Part shown: one piece after another, positions 9,440 through 21,172 of the stretch
Position numbering within the stretch: the first letter of the stretch is position 1
Layout: each line of letters opens with the position of its first letter
Origin: Diplonema japonicum
Taxonomy: Eukaryota; Euglenozoa; Diplonemea; Diplonemida; Diplonemidae
NCBI GenBank assembly: GCA_964019335.1
Contig: OZ025743.1
Location: forward strand, 62,001-126,000
Direction of reading: 5' to 3'
DNA: 64,000 nucleotides
Made by a program: the position numbers and the translations under genes
Notes under the pieces: generated by a model
Database searches by the model: none
What the model saw: only the letters and a program-made list of their open reading frames with translations
What the model was told of the DNA's origin: nothing

Positions 9440-10452
9440 CTAGCGGATGTTGCTACCCTTCTGTGCTGAAGGATGCATGGCTGCGGGAAGGGTGGACTGC
9501 GTTCTGGTAGGTTGTTGTGCTCTGTAGTCGGGCACGAAGGGGTCGGACCACTCTTTTCTCTGTGCAGTCGGTACTGCGCATTGTCTTTCCAGAATTTCGC
9601 ACGTTCTGCTGGATGAGAATTTCGGCCTTCCGGTGTACCCCTTCAGTCGCTTGGGTGCACCTATCGATCGTAATGCCACGGATTCAGTTATTTCCTTGGG
9701 CATGAACGGCTTTGGTGCGTGTGCCTCGGCTGCGCCCATCAGTCTTTCAATTATTTTTGCCAATCGGTTGGCCCTCTTGGTGATCGTCTTGCCTGCCCAA
9801 AACGTACACCCCACTCGTCAGCTCGAAATCTATCACTAGCTCTAGTCTAGTCACCGACCCCTGCTTATTCAATTCTAATTTCGAAAGCCACTTAACTACT
9901 TCCGGCACAATCTGTGCTCCTATGAAGTTCATCTTCAAGTGCTTTCGGAACCACCTCATTTCAGGTACTGTGTACTTGCTCCATAGCGCAGGGCGTCTCC
10001 ATACATGTACCCTTTTCTCATTCTTTTCTGCTATCATCTTGGTTGCGTCCGCAAGAGTTATCATGTTGACTAGCAGTTTCTGCACAATTTCCGGCTGTGG
10101 TACTTTGCAGTTTTTCGGTATGATTCCATGAAGTCTTAGACATTGAGGCATATCTTTCTTCGGAAAATTCATTACCGTGGTGTACATCGCTTCTTTCCGC
10201 AGATTCATACTCTTTGCACTTCCAGTAGATATGCTCCAGGTATGCTGTGTAGGTTCCAGCCACCTCCCCGCATCCCCTGCACAGTACTCTTGGATCTTCT
10301 ACCTTGGGGTGGACCATCCCAAGAGCTCCTGTCAGCATTCTCCTTGCGTTGTTCTGTATTTGCCACGCTTTTGTTGTTTTCCATATCATGTTTGTCCTCT
10401 GTTCGTCCACACCCTCTTTTATCCCCTCGAGGGTTGGTCGTTCTCGGCACAT
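9440..10452 (-). pseudogene. Non-LTR retrotransposon C-terminal remnant, frameshifted
   Basis: Three overlapping frames together read as the C-terminal part of a retroelement polyprotein. The first, from 10452, contains the post-RT zinc knuckle CRGCG...HIYWKC (C-x2-C-x12-H-x4-C), which in non-LTR elements follows the reverse transcriptase or RNase H. The second frame (around 10208-9830) has MPQCLRLHGIIP, the type of 'LPxCLRxxGLxP' segment found after that knuckle in protist elements (from memory), and LELVIDFELTSG. The third (9814-9440) continues from a GGGG run with TFWAGKTITKRANRLAKII. Two frameshifts are therefore needed. No reverse transcriptase domain is present: the upstream boundary is a ~30-nt A-run at 10466-10494. 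It is a 5'-truncated, dead copy, or a fragment whose frameshifts are partly sequencing error. Confidence 0.55.
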
Positions 10453-10463
10453 CTGTCCTCTCT

Positions 10464-10497
<34 letters not shown>

Positions 10498-10502
10498 CAC
10501 GC

Positions 10503-11030
10503 TCACAACATGTCGCCTACCTGCACGCATTCACCCTCCGCGTTTGCTCTGAGCAGTTCTTTTATCCGCAACCTTTGGTCGACGTCAATTTTTGTGTTTG
10601 TGATGTTGAGTTCTATTATTCTTCTGTTCTGCTTGAGAAGGTGTTCCAGCGCATCGCCTGCTCCGAGTGAGATGTAATTATCTGAGAGATCGATAGCGGT
10701 GACTTCTGGGTGCTGGGCCAGGGCGGAAGCCAAGGCCTGAACTGCACGGTTACGAAGCCCGTTGTCAGATACTATGATCTTCTGGAGCTGTGGGCTTCTG
10801 TGTAGCACGGAAATTACAGGTATAAACCCCTTATCGCCCACGTAGTTGCTGCTGAGGTCAAGTGTGTCGCTTCCCCACACTCTTCCTACCTTCTCTGGAA
10901 ACATATTTAGAAGTACGCTATTTGGAGTTACCTGCTGTTCGGAGCATGCTTCCTCATAATGTTCTCGCAAAGATTTTGTTAGCTTCTTCCCACTCGCGTA
11001 CCTCTTGCTTTCTTTTGCTCTGCTTGGCAT
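10503..11030 (-). CDS. Leucine-rich repeat protein (RNase-inhibitor type), 175 residues
   Basis: The start is MPSRAKESKR at 11030; the frame upstream is homopolymer translation. After a basic N-terminus (~25 residues) and a helix (LREHYEEACSEQQVTPNSVL) come three to four LRRs of the long RI-like type, with 28-residue spacing: LDLSSNYVGDKGFIPVISVL, IIVSDNGLRNRAVQALASAL, IDLSDNYISLGAGDALEHLL, and LNITNTKID. Such short LRR proteins are common in flagellated protists, often as axonemal or cytoskeletal adaptors, but nothing here shows a specific role. It lies directly upstream, in transcription order, of the retroelement remnant. Confidence 0.75.
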   Translation of the reverse strand: MPSRAKESKRYASGKKLTKSLREHYEEACSEQQVTPNSVLLNMFPEKVGRVWGSDTLDLSSNYVGDKGFIPVISVLHRSPQLQKIIVSDNGLRNRAVQALASALAQHPEVTAIDLSDNYISLGAGDALEHLLKQNRRIIELNITNTKIDVDQRLRIKELLRANAEGECVQVGDML

Positions 11031-11657
11031 TCTCTCTTTTTTTTTTTTTTTTTTTTTTTTCTCTCCCCTCCCCCTTACCCTTACCTTCCCAAGGAATTTC
11101 TTTTTTTTTTTTTTTGTTTGGAAAAAAAAAAAAAAAATAATGTTTGGGGCGGACATACTATATGGGAAAAAAAAAAAATTGAAGGAACGATGGAGAAATA
11201 TAGAAAAAAAAAAAAAGAAATAGCTGAACACAGACGAGGATGGGAAAGGAAGGAAAATGAAACCTTAGCGCAAAGTGGGGGGGGGGGGGGGGGGAAGCCG
11301 TCTTTTTCCGTTTTGTATTTGCAAGATAAAAAAAAAAAGAAATAATTGTCACTACGATAGGAAAACGAAGTGGTTAGCAACGGTCCAAGAAAAAAAAAAA
11401 AAAGAAGAAACATATTTAAAAAAAAAAAAAGGTGAGACACCGACTTCTTTGGCTTTCATTCTTTTTTTTTTTTTATTGCCGCATTTTTCAGGTAACTCAG
11501 TCTCTATGAACTATCCCCCCCCCCCCCCCCCCCCCCAATCTATCGTAAAAAAAAAAAAAGTGGGCTAAGGGTCCCGCTTGTTGGCAGAGGCGACAAGCGC
11601 AGTGTTGAGGGCAAAAAAATTAAAAAAAAAACTATTTATTCCAGGGCAACAAAAAGT

Positions 11658-11703
<46 letters not shown>

Positions 11704-14700
11704 CTCCCTCTTCGAGAATGTATGATTGCAGCTTCCGAGGACCTATAAACCGATGCCAAGGGGCAAAGACAACCTACGGAGGGGAAAAAGTAATCCCCCC
11801 TACTGGCCCCACACAGTACTACCCTGGCGTGGGCTTCATGATAAAGCGGAAACGCTAAACTGTGAATTAAAAAAAAAAAAACTTCTTATCTCGCACATTT
11901 TTTTCAGTTTTTCTTTTTCTTTATGTTCCTCTGTACTTTTCCCAAGAATAACTTCTTTTTTTTTTTTCTTCTCCCTTCTTTCTTTTTTTTTTTTTTAAAC
12001 CTTTGAAAAAAAAAAAAAGAGTTTTGAGGTTCGTGGATTGGCGGATAGCGTCTATAAAAAAAAAAAAAAAAGGAAAAACAAAAAACTTTTTTTTTAAAGG
12101 CATTTTCCGTGATGACAAAAGTTAGGGGGGGGGGGGGGGGCGGGAAAGAGGAACCGAGCATGTTACACAACGCAGGACAACTACACAATTATTTCTGTTC
12201 TTCTTCTTCTTCTTTTTCTTTACTTTTTTTTTTCTTCTCTCTCTGCGGTGTCGCCCGCCCTGCTCCTTCCTTTCATCTATGAGGCACTTCGTTGCGCCAG
12301 TTATTTTATCCTATAGGAGTGGAAGTAGCTATATTGCCCGATTTTGAGCTAAAAAGAACAGATGCAGGGGGGGGGGGGGGGGGGGGGGGGGGAGGTGATA
12401 CAAACCCCATTTTCTTTTTTCAGTTTTGCCAAAAAAGAAAAAAAAGAGCCATTTTCCATACGTCACCAAACCAGATAATTCGACCAAAAACACCAAAGAG
12501 CCGGGCCCTCCTATCAAAGCCAACGGTGACCATATGTTCTTTTTTTTTCTTTTTTTGCATTCCTTTTTTTTTTTTGCAAACTGAAAAATGGTGTTTGAAT
12601 CGCACCCCTAGGGCTATGTTGGAGAAAAAAAAAAAAAAAAAAAAAAAAAAGGAAAACGGAAACAAAGCTACCAACATAGCAAGGGGGGGGGGGGGGGGGG
12701 GGGGGGATGAACAGAAAAGTGTATTCCAATTCAAAAAGTTCTTTTTTTTCTTTCTTTCTTTTTTCTTCTCCTTCCCCTCGTTTTTTTTATTTACGTCTAC
12801 CGTCTAAACAGCTGTGGCGCGCCAGTTGAACCTTAGCTTGTGTGGGTGACACCTGCCTAACTATATCATTAGAAAGTCACTGACAAAGTTGAAAAAAAGT
12901 ATCAATTCCCGTTTCTTTGCAGATAAACAAGAGGCGGAAGCTTTTAGGAGGTGGTGTGGGGGAAAAAAAAAAAAAATAGAATATAAAATGAACCCATTGC
13001 TTCTAGGTTGTACGGTTTTCGTCGATGCAATTATGGCTTCTACCCTATCTGATAGCTGCCTTTGTCCGCCTTCGTCCCCCGATAGATTGCAGCACAGCCC
13101 TGCAGGGAAGGGGAAAGGCACTCTTTTTTTTTTTTTTTTTCTTTCTTTCTTTTCTTCTCCTGACAAAGCAGCTTCGCCTTCCCAAATCCCCAACACCGAC
13201 GAGAGTATGTAGTAAAAGGCATGCTTCACTGGCACAAGGCCGCGGAGAGGCTACTCGCCAAACCTGTTGAAGCGATCTCCTTGCACGGTGTAGTGGGTAA
13301 GGGGGCTCCACTGAGGGCGAAGCTCTCCATCCCCGCCCAAGTTTCCCAGTAGGTACATGCAGCAGAACGAGAAGTTTCCCTTTTCTTTTTTTTTCCCCCC
13401 CCCGCTTTTTTTGTACCAGGAACCACCACAGGGAGGTTTTTAGCAACATTTGGCCCCCTCTAAGAGAAAAAAAAAAATAATTTTGCACATTTTAAGAAAT
13501 GGCACAACGAGAAGGCAGAATCATCTACTCAAAATTAAGTTTCCTTTCAAGAAAGAAAAAAGAAAAAAAGAAAAAAAAAAAGGGCGGAGAGGTAAGAGAA
13601 GGGAGGGGAAGTGAAACGAATAGTGGCAAGACTTGCCGCTATATATAAATAAGGATGGGGGGGGGGGCTCTTTCTTAATTTTTAAGTAGATGTAGAAAAC
13701 ACATGGGGGGGGGGGGGGGAGGGAGAGGTGAAGGAACGTAACCCAGCCAGAAAAAAAGAAAAAAAGAAGAGAAAAAAAAAACCATTTTTGTTGTCCCATA
13801 TTTTCTGTACTGCCACTCAGCGAGGGGTCATAAAAAAAAATATAAAAAAAAAGGCAGAGGAGGGGTGGTTTGTCGGTGGGGGGGGGGGGGGGGAAGGGAG
13901 GGAATAAAGTCAAAAAAAAAAGAAAACGCCAAAATAAATACCACATTTCTAAAAAAAAAAGGGGTAGATTACCCCCCCCTCCTCCTCTTTCTTTAAAACA
14001 ACTTCTTTCGTCCCTTGTTTAAGGAAACAGAACAAAAGTAAATGTTTTGTAAGAAGAAAGAAAAAAAAAAAGGAGGGAAAGGGATTTTTTTTTTCTTTTT
14101 TTTTTCTTTTTGAAAAAGAACTTCTCTAGTGTTTGTGAACGTGGCTAAAAAGAGAGAAAAAGAAAAAAAAGAGAAGGGAAAAAAAAAAGAAGAAAAAAAC
14201 AAGGGCTGGGGATGGGAAGGGATGTGAGTTGCAGCTTAAAAAAAAAAAAAAAAAAAAAAAAAAACATATATATGAGTTAAAGGAGGCCGGTGTTGGCGGC
14301 GCCCTTGAAAAAATGTAAACAAGAGAATCCAAAACAGAATACAAAGGGGATGGCGAATTTGAAAATTCTGGAAAGGGAACAGAACAAGAGGGGGGGTCCT
14401 CGCTCCCCTCTCCCCTCGGTCTTGTTTGTTTTTTTTTTTTTTTTTTTTGATTTTTTTTTGTTTTGTTCCAGAACCACACTGTGATACGTAAGTTTCTGGG
14501 GGGGGGGGGGGGGGGGGGAGTAGCTATTCAGAGGGTTTTTCTCACTCTCTCTCTTTTCTTTTTTCTTCTTTTAATGTTTCCCTCCCGATCTTCTTTTGTT
14601 TTTTTTTTTTTTTTTTTTTTCTCTTCGTTTTCCTTTCCTTCTTCATTTGCGGGGTTTTGCAAACGCAGATCAGTGGCAATTTTCTTACTAAAAATCTTTT

Positions 14701-15182
14701 TTTTTTTTTTTTTTTCCATCTCGGGGCTAGTACGCCCAAGGAAGGGATGACGCATATATAAAAAAGAGGATGACCTTTTTTTTTTCTTTTTTCTTTTTTT
14801 TTTAAAAAAAAAAGGGGGAGTAAGGAAACAAAAAAAAAAAGGAACACGATTAATTAATTTAATTTTCAAGAACAAATAATAAAGGTAAGCACCATAAAAA
14901 GAAAAAATTGGGGAGTGACGATAAGGTACATAATTTAGCCCTTGGATTTGAACCTGGCCCAAATAAAATAATTGGCATAAAAGGTAGGTGAGAGCAAGCT
15001 TGATTATGGTGAGCTACCAAAACCATCCTGTGGGCCCAACATATTCTTCAAGTGTTTTTTTTTTTTTGGGCCCTTTTTTTTGGATTCCCGGGTTTCCTAG
15101 GTGCGTATGTACCCTATTTTTGAAGGTTCCCCATTTATAATTGGAGGACAGGAGTTTCTTTTTTTTTTTTTTTTTTTTATCA
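11031..15182. other. 4.1-kb homopolymer desert, no gene recognised
   Basis: This stretch is packed with A/T runs and with at least eight G- or C-runs of 13-26 nt (for example near 11277, 11515, 12124, 12366, 12684, 13704, 13878 and 14499). Most reading frames here are translations of those runs. Non-repetitive islands lie at about 11570-11610, 11715-11870, 12240-12360, 12800-13100, 13195-13380 and 14860-15010. One, on the + strand at 13221-13352, is a GC-rich 43-codon frame. The piece at 15014-15182 is open on the minus strand after the receptor-kinase stop and is not coding in the spliced model. Confidence 0.6.
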
Positions 15183-18100
15183 TCACAACCCTGCATCATA
15201 GCGTGGTGTCCCGCCCACGGACGCGGGCATTTCTTGCATGATGTCGAACCACTGGTGCATGCAAAGCTGCTTGGCCGTCGGTCGCTTCTCGGGCTCGTAT
15301 TCCAGACACTTTTTTTTTTTTTTTTTTTTTTTTTCCCCCATAACAATACCTGCTTCACAAATTCGACAGTCAGTGTGTCCATCTCCTCATTAAGAAGTGT
15401 GAGGTCGGGCCCATTCTCCGGGCCCTGCTTGAGCCGCTGCATGAAGAAGAAAGGATTGAAGAATTTGCTCTTGTAAGGAATCTCCCCTGTAAGCATCTCT
15501 GTCGCAGTAATCCCGAGCCCCCAAATATCACTGGCCGAGTTGATCACCCCCCTGCACGCCTCCGGCGCCATGTAAAGAGGCGATCCAAGCGCTTGGCCTT
15601 TACAACCAGGCCGTTGCTTGGTTGACGCACCAAAATCGGCAAGCTTACATTGTCCGGAGCAGGAGAGAAGGATGTTGTGGGGTTTAACATCGCAATGCAC
15701 TACCCCGCAGTGGTGGAGATGCTCGAGCCCACAGCAAGTGTCTTTCAAGTACCTTTTCACACTGCAAACCGGCAAGTTTCCAAACCTTTTTATCAGGTCG
15801 TAAATACTACCCCCGCCCACGTACTCCATGCATATCATCACGAACCCGTTAACAACGGTGGAGGACGTGTAGGCCACGATGTTGTCGTGCCGGATCTCAC
15901 TGAGGACAGCGACCTCCTTGATGATCTCGTCGAAGGCCTCGCATTCCTCCTCGGCAGGGTACTCGTTGGAATTCATTGAAAGCTTCAAATTGGTCGCCTG
16001 CTGTGCAATGGAAAACGATGAGACTGGTGCCATGTTGTCATCTGAAGAGGATGACATCTTCCTGCCCAACCTCGGTGCTGGGCGTACGTATGCAGGCGTC
16101 TCTGGGATGTTAGGTGCGAATGTTGCAACAGGTCGCCGCGAGGCGGATATTGAGGCACCCATATCTACTGAAGAGTCTGTAGAATACCGGCGGGGAAGTT
16201 TTGAGTTCCTCGCCGGTGACCGCAACGCGGATACTGGGGAGGAGTGTCGGAATTTCGCTAATGACAGAACCTTAACAGCGACGAAGGAGCCGTCTTGTCC
16301 CATTGCCTGCCATACTTCTCCGAAGGCGCCTTTTCCGATGGAGTTTTGACTTCTCCACCAAACGCTTCCCATCTCGTCCCGCCACGACATTGGAGGTTCG
16401 TGTTGCTCGTCAGATGATGAATCGCTGTCCCCTGCCTTCTCCACCTCGCGAAGCAGTTCCTTTCGAAGGGTAGACGCTGCGTTATTATGTTGAAAAGAAA
16501 CATTTGTAAACGCCCCGCTGGACTGTCCACCGTTTATAAGAGTGTTCTGTGTTTGCGCGTGGTTCCCGTTCTGCGGTCCGGTGAAGCACCTCGCGCTGAG
16601 AATCGGATCGCTGTCCGAATCGTCTATTATCGGTTCAGGTATCTCCGACTTCGCGTTCACCAAAAAGTCCTCCCACATGAAAGGCCGTCTTACATATGGG
16701 TCTGGGAGCAGCAAATCGTTCTTGCTCGCAACCTCCGTGAGGTGCAGCAACCGCAAGGCTTGTACATCCTTGCCATTCTCTTCGAGATGTATGCGAAGCT
16801 TCACAAGCGCCTCGGCGTAGGAATGCTTCCAGAAACAGTTGAAGGCCTCAACGTAACTAACATATTTATTGGTGTTTTGAAAGTTCCCCCCTCCACCGGA
16901 GTGGAGCAGTTCGTAGACCTTCGTGTCGCGAAGTTGGGGTTGGAAGGGGTGCAGATTCTTGGAGTCGTTGAAGAATACATTAGGGTCGGCAGGGACTACA
17001 TCGACAGGCCTGGCGAGGATTTTATTCTGAGCGAGCTCATATGTCGCCTCCGATATTAAAATCCTGGATTTCAAAATTGCCGTTAAATACACCAGCGAGT
17101 TGAGAAGCGACAGGGGAGATCCAAGTACAGCGGGAGCTCTTCTTTCGTTGTTGCCAACATGGCCGACAAGAACTTTACCGGACGCGAGGACAATGCCCCA
17201 CCATGGTGCCTTGAGAGGGAGGAGATCATGCGCGATCTTCAAGGCACAATGGCAAGCTTGCTCTGCGTGCGCTGGGTACGAACTGTGCGCGTTCCACGTA
17301 CCGAGGATGGAGTTGGCGGAGATCGACAGAACGACGCCATCGAACTCCTTCAAGCTTTTCAACACCTTTTCGATAAAGCCCGTCGGATCCGCTGCATCGT
17401 ACTGCCCGCTCACCATATCATACAAATCAGCCTTCACAGACATTAATGTAGCCTTGCGTGGTTTCAACCCAAGTTTTAATTTTTGAATTGAAGCCTGTCT
17501 TGTAAGAATCAACCCGTCATCACAACTAGGAACTTCATCGTTCCATCCATCTGTCGATTCCGAGGCGAGTGTGTGCTGTGTACCTGACTGCGGGTTGACC
17601 TCCAAATCCAGGACAGCTTGTGGAATAAACGAACGGAGGTCGCGGATATGGCGTATCACTGATAGAAACAGTTTGTGGGTTCTGTGCATTTCGACGAAGA
17701 TGGGTTTCGTTGGTGTTACTTGCACGTCGCTGCTTTCTATGTTGATCATTTCGAATTGCTTTCCCATGTTGGACACGTGGCGGGAGATTACTCTAGAGAA
17801 TCCTAGGGACAGTAGAATCGCCATGAGTAGGACGCACCCGCAGATAATACCAGCGATGAAGTTGTCCCTCGATTCCCTGTCTTCGTTTGATGACACCTGG
17901 TTTTTGACGGCCTCTGCGATGTCGATTTTGTTCTTCTTCCACTGCCCTACCAGATCGAGGTCGGGAACCAACGCGCACATAACCAGTTTTGAGGTCACAT
18001 ACTCTACAGTCATGACCTCGGCCGAGTAGTACCACGACAAGGTTAGGTTCGTGTCCAGTAGATCTTGCGATCCCCCTGTTAGGTTCAACGAGACCATCCC

Positions 18101-19396
18101 GTTTGTCGCTAGCGTGGTAAAATCACGCGATGCCATGTATTGCTGCTCCGTTTCGTTAAACCTCGCAGCTGAGTAACCAGATACTTGTTTCAACAAGCTT
18201 GCCGCCCAGTCCGTTGGGTCACGAAGGTGTAGTGTCGCCATGGTCTCCCCTGCGTACCCCGTGGTCCCGCTGTACGTTAACAAATTGAAACCATCGCCTA
18301 CCATCCACAAAACGCTGTTTTGAGTAGGAAGGTATCGCCGAACGTTCAGCGAGACCAGTGTTCCACCAATTGTTGCTTTGATGCCCGCGGTGAAGTCGCC
18401 ATCGAAGCTGTGAAAACCAGCGTGGAAGGGAATTCCGTCAAATGTTGGTTGAAGCCATGTGAAATGCCCCACACGGTTCTGCGGTATGGTGGTGTACCAG
18501 CTGGAGGTACGAAGATCGTCAGCTGGGACGACGGCCGACCGTTCCGGTTGCGAGCCGTCGATTCTCTTCCACACCTCCCGCGTTGCAGTTGCTTCCGTTC
18601 CATTGCGATACGTCCACATCACCATTCCAGTGTTGTTGCACAATTCATCACATGGACTAGAAACCTGCGCGCATTGCAACACACCGTTTGAAAGACAAGT
18701 ACACGAAGAGTTACAAGACAGGTCATCAGAACCCGTCCAAAGATGAGGGACTAATGTTCCACAGGAAAGCACGCACGATCCAGGCCAGGGGGTATTGACG
18801 GGGCTCAGGGTTGCGTAGGTACCGTCGGTGAGGGTCAGGAGGAGCTCGCGAAACGGCGATCGAAACCCGGCGGTTGATAAGAATCTCCGACGGAGATTTG
18901 AAAGGAATTCGGGGAGAGTATTCTCCGAGATGGACTGCGCCAGCTCATAATTGAGCATTTGTACCGGGTATACCACAGTGTTGACATCGTTCATTAACCG
19001 TAGAATTGACATTTCGCTCATCATGTCAAAGTTGCTTGCTATGAGAGTCATCATGGTGGCATCTCCTAGCTTTATGACTGTCTCGAGATTGTGCTTATTG
19101 GAGTCGCGTTCGTTGTCTAAAAGGTTGTTCCTCACAATAGTCTGGTGTACAATGACGCTTGTTACCGACACCATCACTACCAGAACTGTGAACCCCAGCA
19201 GGATGATCCACAATGGGAGCAGGCATCCGTCATCATCTTCAGGATCTTCTCCTTCCACCCCGAGGTAGTCTCCCAACGGGCTCCCTACCGTTGCCATATC
19301 GCTGTCCTCAACATATGAGCAATGATTCACATCTACTGGAATAATATCTAAACTCGCTTCATCGGCGTACGGCTCGGTGTGATGGGTCTGTTTCAT
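15183..19396 (-). CDS. Transmembrane receptor with pseudo-cyclase and STE11-like kinase domains
   Basis: Spliced as complement(15183..15308, 15350..19396), 1390 residues. Order: cytosolic N-terminus; TM1 (~58-85); a ~425-residue extracellular region rich in cysteines and N-glycosylation sequons, Cache-like in position; TM2 (~512-533) followed by a HAMP-like linker; a class III nucleotidyl-cyclase-like domain (~650-785); a helical linker; and a C-terminal protein kinase (~1020-1390). The cyclase part keeps the fold signatures (ILGTWNA...HAEQACHCALKI, ASGKVLVGHVG) but has AN in place of the metal-binding GD and lacks the N...R pair, so catalysis is doubtful. The kinase has GKGAFGEVW, AVKVL, HCDVKPHN (HCD for HRD), DFG, YMAPEACRG and DIWGLG, closest to the MAPKKK/STE11 group. 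A ~100-residue Ser/Arg-rich insert lies between the Lys strand and helix C. It probably senses an extracellular ligand (inference). Confidence 0.85.
15309..15349 (-). other. Spliceosomal intron, 41 nt, phase 0 (receptor kinase)
   Basis: On the minus strand it begins GTATTGTTATGGGGG, then has a ~28-nt A-run, and ends directly AAAAG. Removing it joins VEFVKQ to CLEYEPEKRPTAKQL, the conserved kinase subdomain XI motif (C-L-x(2)-P-x-x-R-P-T-A). The 3' splice site is AAG rather than CAG. Confidence 0.88.
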
Positions 19397-20068
19397 TTAT
19401 TCTTCTTTTTTCTTCGTTTTTTTTTTTTTTTTTTTTTTGGTTTTTTTTTTTTTTTTTTTTTTTCTTGATGGGGATTTTTTTTTTTTGATATTCGGGTTTT
19501 ATTGCATGGTTGGTGTTGTTTTGTTTTTTTCTTTTCTTTTTTTTTTTTCCCTTCTTTTTTTTTTTTTTTGTTCGGTTTTTTTTCTTTTCTCCCCCCCTAC
19601 CCTGTGTGTTGTTGTTGATTTCTTTTTAAAAAATAAAAAGAAATTTAAAAAAAAAAACCCGTTTGGGCTCGAGCGGAATACAAATAATCTTTTTTTTTTC
19701 TCTTTTTTTCTTTTCTTTTTTGCGAATGCAAAGGGTTTTTCCCCCTCCCCTTCTTTTGTCACGAAAAAAAATAAAATCTTTTTTGAAATTCTCATTCTTC
19801 GTTGTCTCTACGCAGAGGCACCTAAAAGAGAGTAAGAGGGTGGCAGGGCCACGCGACCAAGATTGTGAAGAAAAAGAAATAAAAGAGGGGAGGGTATGCA
19901 CTCTTAAAGCAAAAAAAAAAAAAATAAATAAAAAAAAGAGAGAGAGAAAATTTAATTTTGCAGGTGAAAAGAAGAGTAAAAAAAGCGGTTCACTGTGCTG
20001 AATCACAACGACCAGAAGCTTAAGAAAGAATAGAAAATGATAAAGAAGAAGAAGCAGAAAACCTGCAC
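19397..20068. other. Intergenic, homopolymer-rich
   Basis: T-runs lie immediately upstream of the receptor-kinase ATG, followed by mixed A/T runs. No open frame free of homopolymer translation and no RNA gene was seen. Confidence 0.6.
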
Positions 20069-21172
20069 TCAGAAATCAGACCTGACCACCCTGACGCCCT
20101 TACCGTCGTTCTCGCTGAGGACGATCCACACATTGAAGCCATTGGCACCCATGTCCCAGTGGGTCACGGGACCAGCCGCCTCGAACGAGTTGAGCTTCCA
20201 CGCAGAAGACTCCCCAAGGGTGTAGGTGCTGGTGTGCACGATGGTGGCGTTCCCCTTGGCAGGAGCCGCAACAACAACAGTGCCATCAGCAGTCAGGGCA
20301 AGTGTTGTCTTCTTGTTCTCGGTGTCTGTGGTGGGGATGGCCACGCCAAGCTCCACCCACTTCGATCCGGAGATTGGGAAGTGGCGCACATCGACAGAGC
20401 TGGAACCAGGCTTGATGTACGAGGCGACAGTCCCGAAGCTGTTGCTGTACACGATGTCAAGCGCGCTCCCCTCCCATGTCCCGCCGAGGGCCTCGAAGGT
20501 TCTTGAGTCGTTGAACACCTTGGCAACCCCACCCAGCACGTACCCCCCGACGAAGGAGTCGGCGTTCGCACCACGGATGAGCTTCACGTCTGTCACCTTC
20601 TTCTTGTCGGTCTGCTTGTCGACTTTTTTCAGCCGTCCGAAGGAATAACTAGCGGGGTAGGAGTACCACCCAGAGGCGTCGTACTTCACTACAACAAGTT
20701 TGTTGTCCGTGCCAGGGTAGTTGGTGGTGGTGGGCTGGGTGGACACCCACAGCATCATCATGTTCCCCTTGCTGTCGATGTCGTAATCGTAGAGGTCGTT
20801 GTGGAAGGCGTAGCAGCCACGCCATTCAAAGGCCCCGTTCATGACGGACCCGTACTTGCTGTGGATTCTGACACTTAGATATTTCACCATGTTGCGAATT
20901 TTGAAGCTGAACTCGTTGTACATTTGAGGGATCTGGGCAGTTCTTCTGGAGTCCTCCTCCCACTCCGTCCCGTCCCAAGCCATTACGGGAATCACAGTAC
21001 CGTGGTTTGGGTCATAGAACCCGAAGGCAAAGGCGGGGAACCCATCAGGGCTGAAGTCGAGGGAAACGGCGCTTACTTCTGACGCGGAGATTGCCTTCCC
21101 AACCTGCGCCCAGTTGCCATGGCACAGACACAGGCTGCTTACGGCAGCCAACGCTGCAAACATGGTTTTCAT
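20069..21172 (-). CDS. Secreted 367-residue protein, tandem family copy 1
   Basis: A signal peptide (residues 1-19, MKTMFAALAAVSSLCLCHG) precedes a mature part with repeating motifs of the type 'VSLDFSPDGFPAFAFGF...VIPVMAWDG', 'WVELGVAI...TTLALTADGTVVVA', and 'W-x-L-N-S-F'. These beta-rich blades ending in W/G pairs suggest a beta-propeller or tectonin-like fold, but no catalytic motif is visible and I do not recognise the family. It is the most divergent of three tandem copies. The C-terminal half is almost identical in DNA to copies 2 and 3, while residues ~20-130 and the PASYSFGRLKK segment differ. An extracellular, structural or ligand-binding role is inference. Confidence 0.8.
   Translation of the reverse strand: MKTMFAALAAVSSLCLCHGNWAQVGKAISASEVSAVSLDFSPDGFPAFAFGFYDPNHGTVIPVMAWDGTEWEEDSRRTAQIPQMYNEFSFKIRNMVKYLSVRIHSKYGSVMNGAFEWRGCYAFHNDLYDYDIDSKGNMMMLWVSTQPTTTNYPGTDNKLVVVKYDASGWYSYPASYSFGRLKKVDKQTDKKKVTDVKLIRGANADSFVGGYVLGGVAKVFNDSRTFEALGGTWEGSALDIVYSNSFGTVASYIKPGSSSVDVRHFPISGSKWVELGVAIPTTDTENKKTTLALTADGTVVVAAPAKGNATIVHTSTYTLGESSAWKLNSFEAAGPVTHWDMGANGFNVWIVLSENDGKGVRVVRSDF

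Noticed and set aside
14930-14960. GGTTCAAATCC word on the minus strand suggesting a tRNA
   Set aside because: No matching acceptor, D or anticodon arms could be drawn around it.
16258-17059. Medium-length + strand frames across the receptor-kinase gene
   Set aside because: They are antisense shadows of a gene with clear kinase and cyclase motifs.
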